Shown: positions 29,801-43,223, counted from the stretch's first letter. The stretch is 64,000 bases of DNA from Dioscorea cayenensis subsp. rotundata (GCF_009730915.1 NC_052490.1:32116625-32180624), one strand, 5' to 3'. Numbers and translations are program-made. The notes: a model not told the origin generated them from the sequence alone.

Positions 29801-30701
29801 TTAAGACCAACAGTAATGAAAGCCACGAAGCTGACTTTTCCATTAGAAAATATAATTACTTTTATCTCAAACAAATCAAAGTCCAAATAGATTAAATGAT
29901 AGTAAAATTCATGCAAAACACAACTAGCGTGACAAAAAGGGATTTTTAAACACGCAAAACTCAAATAAAAACATACCAATACGATTCTAAACAAATGAGA
30001 CCTCAAAGTAAATAAGCTTATTAGGAAATAGAAACCAATAGTGCTCAAGATGGGGAATTTAGTTTATACCAACCTCATTCATTGCTCACAAGGTACACAT
30101 AAAAGTAAGAGCACTTTCAATTACATTCCTCAGCATTTACCCAATCACTCTCAGCTAAATCACATTAAACCTATATATATATATATATATATATAAAGAT
30201 ATGAATAAAAAAGTACCTGCCCGACACCACAGCTTCGAATTGAAGCGCCGACCTTCATCACAACATCGTAGACTTCCTTATAAGTCATCCACACGTACTT
30301 CCCGGCCTTCACCAACACACATCAAATCAAAGCTCAAAAAATCAGCATCCAAACACTCAATTCACGGATCAAAATCACAAGATCAAACACGATACCTTCC
30401 CATCCACAATCTCGCGCCGCCCAAGCATCCTATTCCCGGGATACTTCTCCACCGACAATCTACACCCAAACAAGAAAACCATAGATCCAGTCAATCAACA
30501 ATCAAAATTCAAAAGCAGAGACCAAAAATCCAAAGATAACGTAAAACCGAATCCAGACCGGAATACATCCCAGCAACTCTCGATGCCCGAGACCGCCGGG
30601 GGAAATCCATCCTTCGCGAACGCGCTACGGTAAACGGGTCCGGCGGAAGGGCATCCATCGGCGGCGCCGCGCCCTGGCTCAACCTCAACGAGATGCTCCA
30701 T
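23885..30701 (-). CDS. LACS4: long-chain acyl-CoA synthetase, LACS4-like
   Basis: Activates long-chain fatty acids to acyl-CoA through an acyl-AMP intermediate; LACS4-type enzymes act at the ER and feed lipid export and synthesis. Exons, 5' to 3': 30,701-30,559; 30,459-30,396; 30,306-30,217; 29,455-29,399; 29,183-29,135; 28,923-28,847; 28,340-28,301; 28,228-28,134; 27,875-27,708; 27,251-27,141; 27,072-26,985; 26,854-26,788; 26,495-26,420; 26,327-26,210; 25,631-25,386; 25,170-25,031; 24,697-24,515; 24,409-24,290; 23,920-23,885. The 655-residue product is near the usual ~660. Key motifs: AMP-binding [11 protein letters not shown] at 226-236, YGLTES at 414-419, and the fatty-acyl-CoA synthetase signature beginning DGWFHTGD at 491, with [16 protein letters not shown] after it. 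No peroxisomal SKL-type tail is seen; it ends DELYKSTK. The last exon has only 36 bases. The start is the first in-frame ATG; the codon six bases upstream is GTG. LACS5 or another LACS3-5 member is possible. Confidence 0.93.
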
Positions 30702-31709
30702 CTTCACAGCTTTCAGCCTACGATACCAAATATATATATATATATATAAGATCCGATCTCCGGTGAACTTTGAGAATAGTCGATGTGGGACTAAAATAAA
30801 TAGAAAGAGAGAAGCAAAAAAAGAAGAAGAAGAGATGAAGATTGGTGGCGCTTGGTGGCCAGAAACAGTTGGGTTTAGAGAAGACTAAATAAGAGAGAAA
30901 GAGAAAGAGAAAGTGAAAGAGATGGAGGGTGGGGACCACCAACTCTGAAGTCTTCTCTACTTTTGGATTTTCTCTTTTAATTATATATATATATATATAT
31001 ATAAATGTTTATATTTTTACGTCAATGAGCTTTGGTGTCAATATCGATTATTAAAAAATATTAATGTGACAGCATGAATTGGTCAATTTTGTCCAGAAAT
31101 AAAATTAATTAATTAATATGCTTGCGTTGAGGTTGGATGAAACAGTGGGTACTTAAAAGCTGATTGGTTTTTTTTGTTTATTTTGATAATTAGAATTATT
31201 TATTTATATGTATATATATATATTGATTGGATATGGTTGGTGGTGTAGAGAGGAAACACTTGGTCAAGGTAGAGATTTTGAAGTATAGTGGTGATGAGAT
31301 ATATATATTTTTTTTTATCTATCCGTGGTGTTATTTTATTATTACTATTGCATCTATCACGTTCATGATACTTTAATTTAATTTTTATTAAGTTATTCTC
31401 TTATTTATGTTTTTGTTTTGGATATCACATCACATTGTGTGTGATAGAATCATACAAATAGCACAATTATATAATATGTTAAAAATATAAAAAATATAAA
31501 AAAAATCACAATAATTATATTATTTTTTATACCATAAAAAAAAGAAACAAAATAAGTAAATCTTAAAATTAAATAAATAAATAAAAACAGTGTTCAATCT
31601 CTTCAAACAGCGCTACCATACCAAATCCTAGGATGATCCAAAATGAAATTTCCACATTAATTCACAAGTACTCGGAGGGCATGCATGTAATTACAGAAAG
31701 TACAAAATA

Positions 31710-31752
31710 ATATATATATATATATATATATTTATTTATTTATTTATTTATA
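31710..31752. repeat. compound (TA)n(TTTA)n microsatellite
   Basis: About eleven TA units are followed directly by about five TTTA units. Confidence 0.9.
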
Positions 31753-32387
31753 AAGTAATAAAGAGAGTTAATATTGCGGTGATTGAGTTGGGCCCATGTC
31801 TGACTGAGCGTGGCATACCTCGGAATCACGAGTTGTATTAATGAGAATGCTGGAGTCTGGACTACTAGATTCTTTGACATCAATGCTAAATTATAAAAAA
31901 TTAGAAATTAAAAAAAAAAAATTTCAATGAGTGTTACAAAGTTGGAAAGGGTGGGTGAGCTGAATGGAATGGGCGGCTTTCTTTCATTTATAATGGAGAA
32001 AGGTTCACCTGCCCTTCAACTTAATTAGTTATTGAGATATATATGATTTATAATGGTATATAGGTTATGTATGCACTTTGGGTGGAGCCAGTTACCAGTA
32101 TGTTGGGCTAGTTTTAGAAAGAGCACAATTAAAAAATGCGTTTGATGCGCCAAAACAATGAAGGGTAACATAGTACGATTTTTTTTTTTTTAATGCTTTG
32201 TTTGATTTATAAATAAAGTATATGAATATAGAACAAATAAATGGTGATGGACAATTTAATGTTTTTTTTTTTTTGTTTTATTAAAACCATAGGAAAAAAT
32301 TCATTTAAGAGACATAACAACTATAAGGATTATTATTTTTAAATAAATAAAAAAATTATTGTAATATGTCCCCATTATTATTCACCT

Positions 32388-32622
32388 CTGCCAACCACTG
32401 TTAATCACCACTAGTTCTCCACCCATGATTATCATGGATAAGTCATCAACCACTAACAACTATCGTCGGTCGACCGTTAATCGTCTTTGATTGATCTCTG
32501 CTGTCATCTAACTATCATTATCAATAAGTTATTAGTTACCATTAACCACTGTGACTGGCCACTGATATCCTACTTCTATCGCCAACCAATTATTGGCCAC
32601 CAGCATCATTAGACCATTTTTC
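32388..32622. repeat. degenerate CCAACCACT-type repeat block
   Basis: Variants of a short unit recur irregularly: CCAACCACTGTTAATCACC, CAACCACTAACAACTA, ACCATTAACCACTGTGACTGG, GCCAACCAATTATTGGCCACC. The block is richer in C and poorer in A/T runs than the DNA around it. It has no open frame in any direction. It may be the inner part of an old transposon or a decayed minisatellite. Confidence 0.35.
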
Positions 32623-33884
32623 AAGTTAGTCATTAATGATAATTTTATTATATATTTCTATATTTTTTTATTTAGTTTTATTTTATATTATTTATTAAAC
32701 ATCAAATATGTAACAACACGAAAACATGCGTTGTAATTCATCCATTTGTGTTGGGCTATATTGCATATGCAGTACCCATACGCGAATCAAAAGGAGTTAT
32801 TGTTGGGCTTGGTGTGGGCCTGCTTAATTGTTGATGAAATGGTTTCATGGAACCCACACACGGTTCTGGTGGAAGGTGAACCCAAGTCATGTCACTGTTA
32901 AAGTGAGTTTTAATTTTGAGGAGATGTGTGCATGTGGGTGTGGGATCACATGTATTATTTATATTTATATCTTCTTTTAAAAATCTATAATTTGTATAAC
33001 CATATGTCGAAATTTCTTTATATATATGTATATAATGGATGTCTATACATGTATACCATAAGGTCAAAGTCAACCAATTTTTAAAAAAATAACCGAATAA
33101 TAAAATGAATTTAAAATAATAAAAAAAATCAGATCATTTTTTTTTTTATGATAGGTGTAGTACTTAGTATGGGTGCTCTATGAAGGTAGATAACCAAAAC
33201 AAATGTGAATTTTTGTAAGGGTTTATATACATGCCATGCTTTTAAATATAATAATACTACACAATGTTTATGTGATTTATAATGTAAAAAGATTAATTTA
33301 TCTTTCTTGGATCTTGAAATAAATAATTTTATAAACTTAGAGTATAAGATTCATAGAATAATTGATTCTCCCAACTCAGAAAAAGTCTAAGATAATAACA
33401 GAGATAATTTTTTTTTTTATCACAAATGTTGATAAAATGGACAAGTTAATGACATTAGTTGGCATTTCCTTATAGCTCAATAAAACGTTTAATTAATTTT
33501 TGGTTAAAGAGATAAATAAAGAAATACTAATAATGAATAGTAAACTATTCATCTGCATTCTCAAAAAATAAATAAAATAAAATAAAATGAACATGAGGCC
33601 TTCAAGAACAGGTCCACTCAACTGTGCATGTGTGCCCACCCAACCCTAAAACTTGCCGAAACTACATAAAAGACAAAAACAATTAAAGTAGATCTTCCTC
33701 ACAAATCTCCAGAACTGAATGAGCACATGGTAGGTGTTCTTAAGCATTTATCAATAAAAATAAAATCACAACCATAAATGTGATTAACTGGGATTCTTTG
33801 TTAACTTTGCACATTAGGAATAACAACACTTCAGCATTGTTGTTGTATGTACAAGCAGAGGAATGAACGTTGTTATGCCTTTGG

Positions 33885-36800
33885 TCAGCTTCTAGATTCA
33901 GAAGATTGCTTTGCACCTGCAGTTCCGGTTGTCCGAGCTTCGGCATGAGAAAAGGCCATCGTCGAGAGAGGCTGGAAGCTGGTATTCCCAACAAACCAGT
34001 ATAGCACCCATTTAAGATTGCACATTGTGAATTTCAGAGCCTTTGTCCAGTTTTCCTGTTTGTTAAAACTCTGGGTAATGGTGAAGCCCTCCACTTTATC
34101 ATTCTCAATCCTATGAACAATAAAACACACTGTTTCAGCAATAATGGAAAAAGAAAGGATGTGAGTTTATGTTGTCCAACACAAAGGCAATGGATGGCGC
34201 TGCTTTTGGTGTTTTGGTCATGCATTATCTCATTACAAACTAATGGATGTATGGTTTTAGTTTCTGTCGCGTAAAATTAGAGAAGGGAACAATAAGTACA
34301 AGAACACTCACTTGTATGGCAGCTTAAAGCATTTCTCAGGTGGTATATTGTTTTCTTGGTCCTTCAAGTAAGCAAATTCAGCAAATTCCTTGAGGCACGT
34401 CAGGTATAATGTCATTGCTTTGTCATAGCGAGTGCTCCAAAATAGGTTGACAGGACCAAACCTGAAAAGTATGTTTGATGAGATGCCTCAGATTATCTTT
34501 CACCTAATCAGAGAGAAGATAATACATTTGAAAAAATGTTCAAAATGTTGTCCTCCAAATGAAATCAGACACCTCTTTTCCGAGATTGAATGACGGGGAT
34601 TTTTGTTGTACTGTTTTCTTGCGAAAGATGCATTCTATAAAATTTTATGTTAACTAATATCCATTATTTCTCATATTTTCCCATACTGCTTGCTCCCTCT
34701 TTTTTTTTTTAAATAAAGTAGATAAACCATGAATTTATTAGAGCTTACTACCTCCTTAGTGACTTAAAAAAAAAACAATTGCCAGTATTTGCTGGTGGCT
34801 TGTCCTTGCCATATGGTGCCCTATAAACACCGTAAGTATGTTTCATTAATTCTGCCCAATATACATTTTTTTTTTCCAATGAACCCTTCGTGCATCAGTG
34901 ATAACACTAGCATTAGCATTGTGATTGCACTTACCCATAGCATTGAAGAGGGATGATAAGGAAAGGACACTACCTACATCATTTTTAACAGACACATCTT
35001 CAAAATTTTCTCAAAGACTTGAATTTTATAGGTTTAGATCCCAGCTTTCTGAAAGATAGTAACCTACGGAACCTATCCACTTTATCCAACCTAATCTGAA
35101 TTGATACAAAAATTGGTATGATCAAATTGACCACATTAAACTTGTGAACAACACATATAGACAGAACTCAGAAGGCAATAACACATTTCCACAATAATCA
35201 TCAACAGTAACTGGCATTTCAATTATTAGCTTGCCTACCTCAACTATCAACTTTTATTTATCAGCACAAAGGAAATAAAAGCAAACAGGCATAATCTTAA
35301 AACAAGCAAGTGAGAATAAATTCAAGAAAACTACCCAATACTTTAAATTCTGAAAGAAAGCAGAAAGCAACAACAAACTTGATGATGTTACTTCTCATCC
35401 TCAAAATTTATCATGACCCATTTGATAAAAAATCCCTGCACGCGAGTGAGCTTGAACTAGAAATACAAAGAAGAAGCTGCCAACCAACTATAGTAGGAAA
35501 TTCATTTCAAGATTTGAGTGCAATTATAATAGGATAATGACAACTGAAACCAGCTGTCCATATAGGGATGCTGCAGTGGCATCATGAAGGAATTGAAATC
35601 TCTGTTGTTATAATGACAACAAGTATTGAAAAGAAGAAAAGACCCTTAAGCTAATTGATAGTGCCATGTGAACTTCTTAATTTAATGAAAGGCAATTAGC
35701 CACATTTTCACCAAAATATAATAATGCATAAAGTGGAAGTTCAACATTACGGAGATATGTAACATATGCTAGATTTAGACTAGCGGAAATGTTAAAGAAC
35801 CATCTATATCCTATGGATATCAATTTGCCAAAGACAGTAAAAATAAGTTGCATAATAACAATAAAACTTAGTTTGAAACATGAAGAAAAACAAAATGAAG
35901 TTAACAAGAGCACTTACAATTCATATGTATTGTTGCTGCTGTCCATAATACGTGGATAACTTCCCATAGGTAGAATTTTGATACGATATCTTTCAACAAA
36001 AAGTAAAGGAACCATCCAGTAACAAATTATAATTAAAAAAAAAAATTCAGTTTTCAGTATATAATCCATGCTATAACCGTGAAACATGTGCTGGGCAAGG
36101 TACAAAACTGCTTGTGGTTGTGCAAGTGAAGTCTCATGCATTTGTGCATGTGTGCATGAGAACATGTTATGAAACTCAATCAGAAACATATTTGCAAATT
36201 ACAAACTTAAACTCATTTCAAAAGTAGCATGACATAAAAAGATGAAACAAAGTCATTAAAAGGCACTGCCCCAAATGCATGTGTGCACATGAGCATGTTC
36301 TGAACTCAATCACAAACAAATTTGAGAATTACAGGCATAAATTCATTTCAAAGGTGCAAATAAAAGATGAATCAAAACACTAAAAAGCACTATCCATACA
36401 ATAGCTAATGGTGGTAATCTTACTAACCTGGTCATATAACTCAAGATCGACAAATAGACAGATGTCTTCTCAGGCATACCCCCTTGAAACACACTTCTCA
36501 TGGTTATACCACGTCAGCAGCACCCTTCTCCTAAGCTAATGCTTCTCTAATTTATCACTCAGCAGCCCTCTCATTGAATGTTATAATATTCTTTTCAGTA
36601 ATAAAACATGTTTATGAATGTGTATCAGATTTAACAAGAACTACACCAAAGTGCACTTCTTTGGCTATCGCCTACATGGCTAATGGTTGCTTACAATATC
36701 ATTACTATCCTAGCTATGGCAGTCAAATACAAGAATAGAAAGAAATCATGTCAATGTCAATCAAATACCACTGCAAGGATACTGAAATTTTGGACGAAAA

Positions 36801-39800
36801 TATTGAGCCATTGTATGCAGAAGCAGACATGCCTGCCCCCATGCTGCATTTATCTCATCCCATTCAACCTAACAAGATTCAAATGGCCTTGTCAAACAGT
36901 CACAATGAATAGCAAGGTTCACATGGAGCAATGAAACATACTGGAAATCTCTATTTCAGATTCTTGTACTGACACATAAATAATAATAAAAAACAAAGGT
37001 GGAAAATCAACACCCGAAAATACTTGAAGCATAAGTTAATTTAAGAGCAGAAAATGAACATATAAAAAACACAAGGATATAGTTAGAGAATGCGTGAAAT
37101 TCAATGAAACCCAGACATATCCTAGATACAAACTGAGTATTACATGCCAAGAAAAAACAATGAAGTTCAGAAAATATATATATGTATAAAGTAAAATTAG
37201 AACTTGGCGGACAAACATAATCTTCAAGAAAAAGGCAAGCGTGGAGACAAAATCACCTGTGTCTTGGGAACACGACCAAGTCGAAAGTTGTTAATGGTCC
37301 CAAATTCACCATCATGCCAGATTAGGAATGCATCATTCAACACATTCGTGCGCTTCAGCAATTCTAGGTGAGCTTGGGAAACTTCAATCTTGGCCAAAAT
37401 GGAATCCCTCTCTTCCTGTCATGTCAATCAAGCTCTGGTTTGATGAGTCTACTGAACATATAACAAAGCTATGTACATAAAAAACTGTAACCGCTCTTAA
37501 CAAACCATCTGCCAAGTATCTAGAAGATAACATATTATAAGAAACTGACATACTGCAAAAGAATGCTTAATGCAACAAAAGATCAGAATTGAAGAGCAAG
37601 ATATAACAATGTATGCACATACAATTATATTATGGAAGAACTAAATACTGAGATACAATGATTTCTACGTCGCCCAAGAAAGCTATCATTAGAAAAGATG
37701 CGGCTATTTAAAAGGTCCGTCAGTAGTTGTGCAATAAATAGACAAATAAAATGAACATATGATCATAGCTGCCAAAAAGAGACCATCTAACCTTAGAATT
37801 TACCATTTGGTGCAATTCTATTACTAAAATTGTTAGAAGTCTTGTATAGCATGCACTCCCAGAACCCCGAAGGGACAAATGCTCCACAAACATCATGTGT
37901 GTTGTTTCTCTAGGAACAATCATGAAGACAACCAGGCTATTAGCACCACTACAATGGTTCTAAGATATATACTAAAATATAGGATGAGAGTTTAAACCAT
38001 ACTACTTTTCTTTTTATTATTGTAACTCATAGCGACCTTGCACAGCTATCTTGAACTAATACAAAAAGAACAATAAAATTTGCAGAGAACCCTATGGAAT
38101 AGCTTGTGGAAAACATAGACTAGAGCTGACATAAAAGGATTCATGAAAACCACCTGGTGTAAGGTCAGCTGGAACTGGAAATTGTTGAACTCATGCCAAT
38201 ACCTGTTATAAGGGAAAAACAGCAATCATAGAGGTCACAATTAAGATGCATAGAATAATGTAACATAGGAAATTGACACACAGAAATGGCAACAATTCTT
38301 CAATATCATTATCCCAAATTTTAACCTATTCGAAATTTCTAATTTTCAACATGAACACAAATAACAGGACAGATCTTATGCAAAGACAGAAAAACTAAAA
38401 AGCACGATCGCATCAAATGGTCAATAACCATGCACCTTCCACATAATTGTATAGGGATTCATTTTGGAATAAAGAACCCATGAAGTCCAAATGTAACATC
38501 TCTCTAGAAAAGAGCCATGAAGTTGATAATACCAGAAACTTTGGGATGACTTTCATAGTTTCTAGAATAATTGACAACATTTTCTCTACCATGTCAGATG
38601 CTTGTTACTTGAAAATATTTTTCAGATCACCAAATTAATAAAATACACCACCTACTTTGAAAGATACATTAAGTGGACATTGGTCTATCTTAAAGATAGG
38701 TCAAGATACGAAACATATGCACATAATAATAGAAAACAATGCAGGTCAGAGAAGATAGTGCCATCCAAAATGAGTTTTTCAGGGCTTATATATGATGTTC
38801 TCTAAGTTCTAAAGAAAAACGAGCAGCTTCTGGGAAAAAATCAATAAAAACATGAGGGCAAGATAAGGAAAGAGGCATCATATAGTGGCAATAGCAATCA
38901 GTCATCCACATCAGTGTGGTTTAAGATTGGGATAGTCCTAATGCACTCTGCACCTTGCACAATCCCTTGGGTTTGAAGATAACTGCTGCTTGAGAATCAA
39001 AATCTAGTGCAAAAATTCACCAAATTTAACTAAAATAAATACTTTCCAAGAGGCAAATTTTCCACAAGAAAACCAATCATGTTCAATAATTGGAAAAACA
39101 TAACTCAAACTCAACTTGTTAAAGATCCTTTTGTATTTGCAAGAAACAGAACCAAGTTGAAATTGTTGAAGTTATTAAATACAGAAAGCATACCAAAAAA
39201 ATTGTAAAAAGAAGCACCTACCTTTCTTCTAATTCCTTAAAATGATTTGATTTTGATTCTAACTCCTTCATTTCAGCATCAACCTCTACACATTGCCTTT
39301 CAGCTTCTTCAATTGCAGCTTGAAGTTTTCTTTCTTCTTCCTCAACCTTGAGCATCAACAATTATGAGGGAATGAGGCATATCATCAATGGCTATTTTGG
39401 TAAATGCACGGGCACAACATTTTAGATATGCATATGCCATTGTTCAGATTAAAATAAAATTTGGTTAGATTGTGATCATGGTGAACTTCAGGGTTTTTTT
39501 TATTTATTTAATTTTATTGCATATATCTTCAAATACTACAGTTACTTGTAAAATCCAATGTACAAAAGACATTCCAGTTTTGACTTAATTCTTTCAAATT
39601 GAACGTAGTCTTACCATCACATATGCGCAAAACTCTTCTTATAAAATGTGCACCCGTAATGGAAGGCTTGCTCTTTCCGCAGCTTCTTTGATGCATTATT
39701 AAATGAAACTTAATAGAACCAAAGTACTGAACTCAATGAATTTTAGTAAACCATAATTATTGAAAATGAGCAGTTGATCAGCAAATTGCTTACAATGAAT

Positions 39801-41449
39801 AATTCTCCTAACCCGAGCAAAAAGTAGGTACAGAAACAATAAAAGGTTTTAAATATACATAGCCTAAGTTCAGTCTAGTGGTAGCTTAGCTTCAGATGAC
39901 AAAATATAAATTGCTAGTGACATAATTGAAGAGAAATTTCTAAATAAATTTGACAACAAAACCTTAGTGATGATATCCTACATAGCTTAAGTTTAGTTTA
40001 GTGGTAGCTTAGCTTTAGATGACAAATGTATATTGCTAGTAACATAATTGAAGAGAAAATTCAAAATAAATTCAACAACAAAATCTTAGTGATGATATGC
40101 CTGCATAAACTACAATATTAAGTAACGGCATGCATTCAGCATTAAATTTCATTAAGGAAATAAAAAAGAAAATCAATTTAATCACCTTCATTTTCTCCCG
40201 CTGGAAATCAGCTTCGCTAAGAACATTATATGTCTCAAGGTCAGAACGTTGAAGACATGCCTCATAAGCTTTTATGTCCCTATTCACATCTTCAACCTCC
40301 TTATCAAGTCTGTCAGACAAGATCCGCATGCATTCCAAACACAAAGGCTGCTCAACCTATAGAAAAAGTGCAAAGTGCATGTGATAACAAAGAAGTAATC
40401 AAACATTGGCTACTAAATTGGCCATGAGGGCCTGTCTATACCAGTATCAGAAACTAAGACTCATACCCTATTGTAATACACAATTTATTTTTAAAGATCA
40501 TGTCAAATGTTTGAAAATTGATCTAACAGTTCAAGCACTCACTGAACACTAAACAAGTCCCATGCGTATTCTTACCTGTGTCTGTGTCGTGGCGATATCA
40601 AATGCACGCTTCAAGACAGTTATTGTTGAATGGAACCCAGAATTATTTGCTTGCAAAGGACTGCTTGGACTGCTCCCAGGAAGAGCAGGGGAATGAGACC
40701 CACCTCCCTCAGTCAAGTGCTCATTGTCAAACATTGAAGCGCCAGCAGGAGACACCACTACATATGAATCATCGATTCTGCCCTCTGAATTAGTAGCACC
40801 GCTTCTGGGGCGAGGTGGCAAACCATGACCCGGAGTCCTTTGTTTTGCTAATACCACATATGAATGGTCCATTCGGCTGGATCCCATCACACTTCCTTGA
40901 ACTGTGGAGGCCTGAAAACCTACAGAAAAACAAAGGATGAGTCTCTAATTATATTCCATGCCAGAATAGCAGCTTGATAGAGATTCACAAACTGGATCAA
41001 GAATACACATATTATGGTTCCAATGCTAAATGGAAAAACAACTCCTGATGAAAGAAGAAATTTGATTAATCGAGAGTGAGGAACCAACAAAGAAATCAAC
41101 TTAGCAACTAAAAAATCAAATTGAACGTATTGCGCGCCGGATTCGAATCAGTTCAGCATAAACATGAAAAAAAAATGGGAATATAAACATCAGAAATCAT
41201 GCAACGGATGCAAAAAGGCGATTCAGTTAACAGATTGGGAAAAATTTTTATGGGAATTTCGGATTTAAAGAGGAAAGGAAGAGGAAAAACCAAACCGGAG
41301 CGAGAGGGATCGCTGAAAAACTTGTCAGAATAATACTCGGCGCCGACGATGCAGAGAGAATTACGACAGTTCTGGCAGAGCCATCGAGGAACAGTGGTAT
41401 CGACGGGCAAGGCCCGACCTTTATCTCCTCCGATGAGCTCGTCCTTCAT
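33885..41449 (-). CDS. ATG6: Beclin 1 / autophagy protein ATG6
   Basis: Core subunit of the class III phosphatidylinositol 3-kinase (VPS34) complex, which makes PI3P for autophagosome formation and endosomal sorting. Exons, 5' to 3': 41,449-41,296; 40,919-40,576; 40,356-40,186; 39,346-39,222; 38,202-38,154; 37,415-37,257; 36,868-36,783; 35,989-35,918; 34,461-34,312; 34,110-33,885 (511 residues, near the plant norm). The N-terminus has [11 protein letters not shown] (Cys 25, 28, 33), typical of plant ATG6. Residues ~50-165 are polar and probably disordered. PLCLECM (Cys 172, 175) opens the coiled-coil region (~167-300), rich in Glu/Lys/Gln. The C-terminal evolutionarily conserved (BARA) domain starts near [20 protein letters not shown] and includes [34 protein letters not shown] and the aromatic [13 protein letters not shown] membrane-contact region. 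The gene is divergent from SF3A3 across a 2.1-kb spacer that is half transposon. Confidence 0.96.
36145..36395. repeat. imperfect tandem duplication in an ATG6 intron
   Basis: Two diverged copies of about 125 bp lie head to tail in the intron 35,990-36,782. Copy one (36,145-36,271) and copy two (36,276-36,395) both begin TGCATGTGTGCA and share GAGNACATGTT-like, ACTCAATCA and TTCATTTCAAA blocks in the same order, ending in AAAGGCACTGCC or AAAGCACTATCC. Confidence 0.7.
39858..40103. repeat. 123-bp tandem duplication in an ATG6 intron
   Basis: Two abutting copies, 39,858-39,980 and 39,981-40,103, have the same length and are mostly identical. Both run from CATAGC(C/T)TAAGTT through TAGTGGTAGCTTAGCTT and ATAATTGAAGAGAAA to CTTAGTGATGATAT. 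Differences are mainly single substitutions. They lie in the intron between 39,346 and 40,186. Confidence 0.85.
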
Positions 41450-41460
41450 CTGCTGACGAT

Positions 41461-41468
41461 TAGGGTTT
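41461..41468 (-). promoter_or_regulatory. telo-box in the ATG6 leader
   Basis: TAGGGTTT on the plus strand reads AAACCCTA on the gene strand, twelve bases upstream of the start codon. Telo-boxes are common in leaders and promoters of plant housekeeping genes. Confidence 0.5.
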
Positions 41469-42107
41469 CGGCTTCTCCCGCCCTTTCTTCGCGGCCTGGC
41501 CTTTCAGACGAAGTGCGATGCGTTCTCACCGGGACTTGTATTCGTCTCTACCCGATAAAGGGTATCTATTTGCATATACACCCCTCGAATATTTGTAATG
41601 ACATTGAGATCCTAAAGTTTATAGAAGTAAATGTTTAGCCTGTTTGATTAAGCCAAAGTTATTATATAATTTTTATAATATACCATAATTTAACATTTTT
41701 TGATAATTATACCATATCGGTTGTTTGGGTATTTATTTTAAAATATAAAATTATAGTATAATATAAATATTATGAAATCAAATAAATTTTTTTTTTTTTA
41801 ATCTAGCCACCAACCTATTAGTGATCCGTCCACTTTTCGGCGACCTTTTTTTTATTTTTTTTAACCAAACACTCATTCTTTACAAATAAAATATGTTATA
41901 ATTTTTGTAATAATCATTTACACTTCTTACATAATCAAATTATACCATATTTTTTTTATTTTATAGACAGTTTTATATAAAATAATTGTTTATGTTTTTT
42001 TTCTTGATATTTGTTTTTCATTATAGTTTAAACATTTTAAATGCTCTTTTAAATATTTGGAAGTTGATTTTAAACCGGAAAATACATTAGAATTCCTTAA
42101 TATAAAT

Positions 42108-43223
42108 GGGTAAATGACCCAAATGGTTACTAAACTATGTGCCAATTCTTATTTTAGTCACTAAAGTAAAAAAAAAATTCTATTCGAGTCACTAAACTTA
42201 TCAATTCCTTCCAATCAAGTCACCCAGGCAAACAACTTTAACAGAAGGCTGAGCTGGCTTGGCACCTCACCATTAGCCTCGCTTCGTCAGCGACATCTAT
42301 ACACTGTTCATTGTCACAATTCCCTTCTTACGTCTAAACAACTCATTCACCTCTTTCCAAACTCCTCTCTTTCTCTTCGCTCTATCCCCCCCCCCAACAC
42401 CCAATTATCATCACCTTCTTCCTCTCCTTCTTACTACTACTTAGCTTATCTCCATTAATGAGCACCTCTCTTATCTTTATTTGCCCAATAACCAACACTT
42501 GAGCTACAAACCTTCGGCAACCTCTCATTCTGTGTAGCATGCACACAAGCCTCTTCATCCTCTGTTTCTTTTGCATTTGATTCACATTCACTGCTTGCAA
42601 TGAAAGTAACTAAGTATTCTCTTCATGCACTCTATGTCAACATGGGTTAAAAGATCTTTATTGGAGACTTTAGTGAGTTGCATGGCTATCATGGACTCAA
42701 GCTCATGAATGCATGCCTTATTTGGACGCTCGTCAATGGCAGCATGTAGAATTTGAAGGAGATTTTATGCATGTATTGATCCTCTCTTGTTTGGTATTAA
42801 CCCCATAATTGAGCATATGAGGATAAGGGAGGTGCTCATTAATAGAGATAAGCTGAGTAGTAGTGAGAAGGAGAGGAAGAAAAAGGTGATGATAATGGGG
42901 GAGGAGTAGATGAAGGTTGAAGAGATGGAGAAGGAGATGGAGAAGATAGAGAAGAAGAGAAAGAGAGGAGTTTGGAAGGAGATGAAGGAGTTGTTTGTAT
43001 ATAAGAGGGAAATGGTGAGGATGAACAATGTGTGGCTGTCGCTGACGGGGTGAAGCCAATGGTGAGGTGGCAAGTCAGCTCAGCCTTCCGTTAACGTTGT
43101 CTACATGAGTGACTTGATTGGAAGGATTTAATAAGTTTAGTGACTCAAATAGAAATTTTTTTTACTTCAATGACAAAAATAGGAATTGGCGCATAGTTTA
43201 GTAACCATTTGGGTCATTTACCC
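42108..43223. mobile_element. long-TIR Mutator-like foldback element (1,116 bp)
   Basis: A perfect 9-bp direct repeat, AATATAAAT, flanks the element at 42,099-42,107 and 43,224-43,232. Both ends begin with the identical inverted sequence GGGTAAATGACCCAAATGGT. The inverted similarity continues with only scattered mismatches and small gaps for about 380 bases on each side, through the matching AATGAGCACCTC stretches near 42,460 and 42,830. Only a loop of about 330 bases is left in the middle. A 9-bp target duplication and TIRs of hundreds of bases are characteristic of Mutator-like elements. The two arms could fold into a long hairpin. There is no transposase and no captured gene fragment I recognise. 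It lies between the start codons of ATG6 (659 bases away) and SF3A3 (348 bases away). Confidence 0.9.

Larger units (their letters stand above)
30702..33884. other. LACS upstream region and ATG6 downstream spacer
   Basis: The LACS leader and promoter lie next to 30,702. A TA repeat at 30,730-30,748 sits within about 50 bases of the start codon, in the probable leader. A second follows at 30,982-31,003, and a compound TA/TTTA repeat at 31,710-31,752. The rest is AT-rich with no coding signal. A degenerate ACCACT-rich block is listed separately. Confidence 0.5.

Noticed and set aside
41640-41960. Candidate MITE with AT-rich ends containing TTTGATTA/TAATCAAA-like strings
   Set aside because: The inverted match is short and broken in low-complexity DNA, and no target duplication flanks it.
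42733-43073. Two overlapping minus-strand frames of 102-108 codons
   Set aside because: They lie in the purine/pyrimidine-biased arm of the Mutator-like element and are Leu/Ser/His-rich low-complexity translations.
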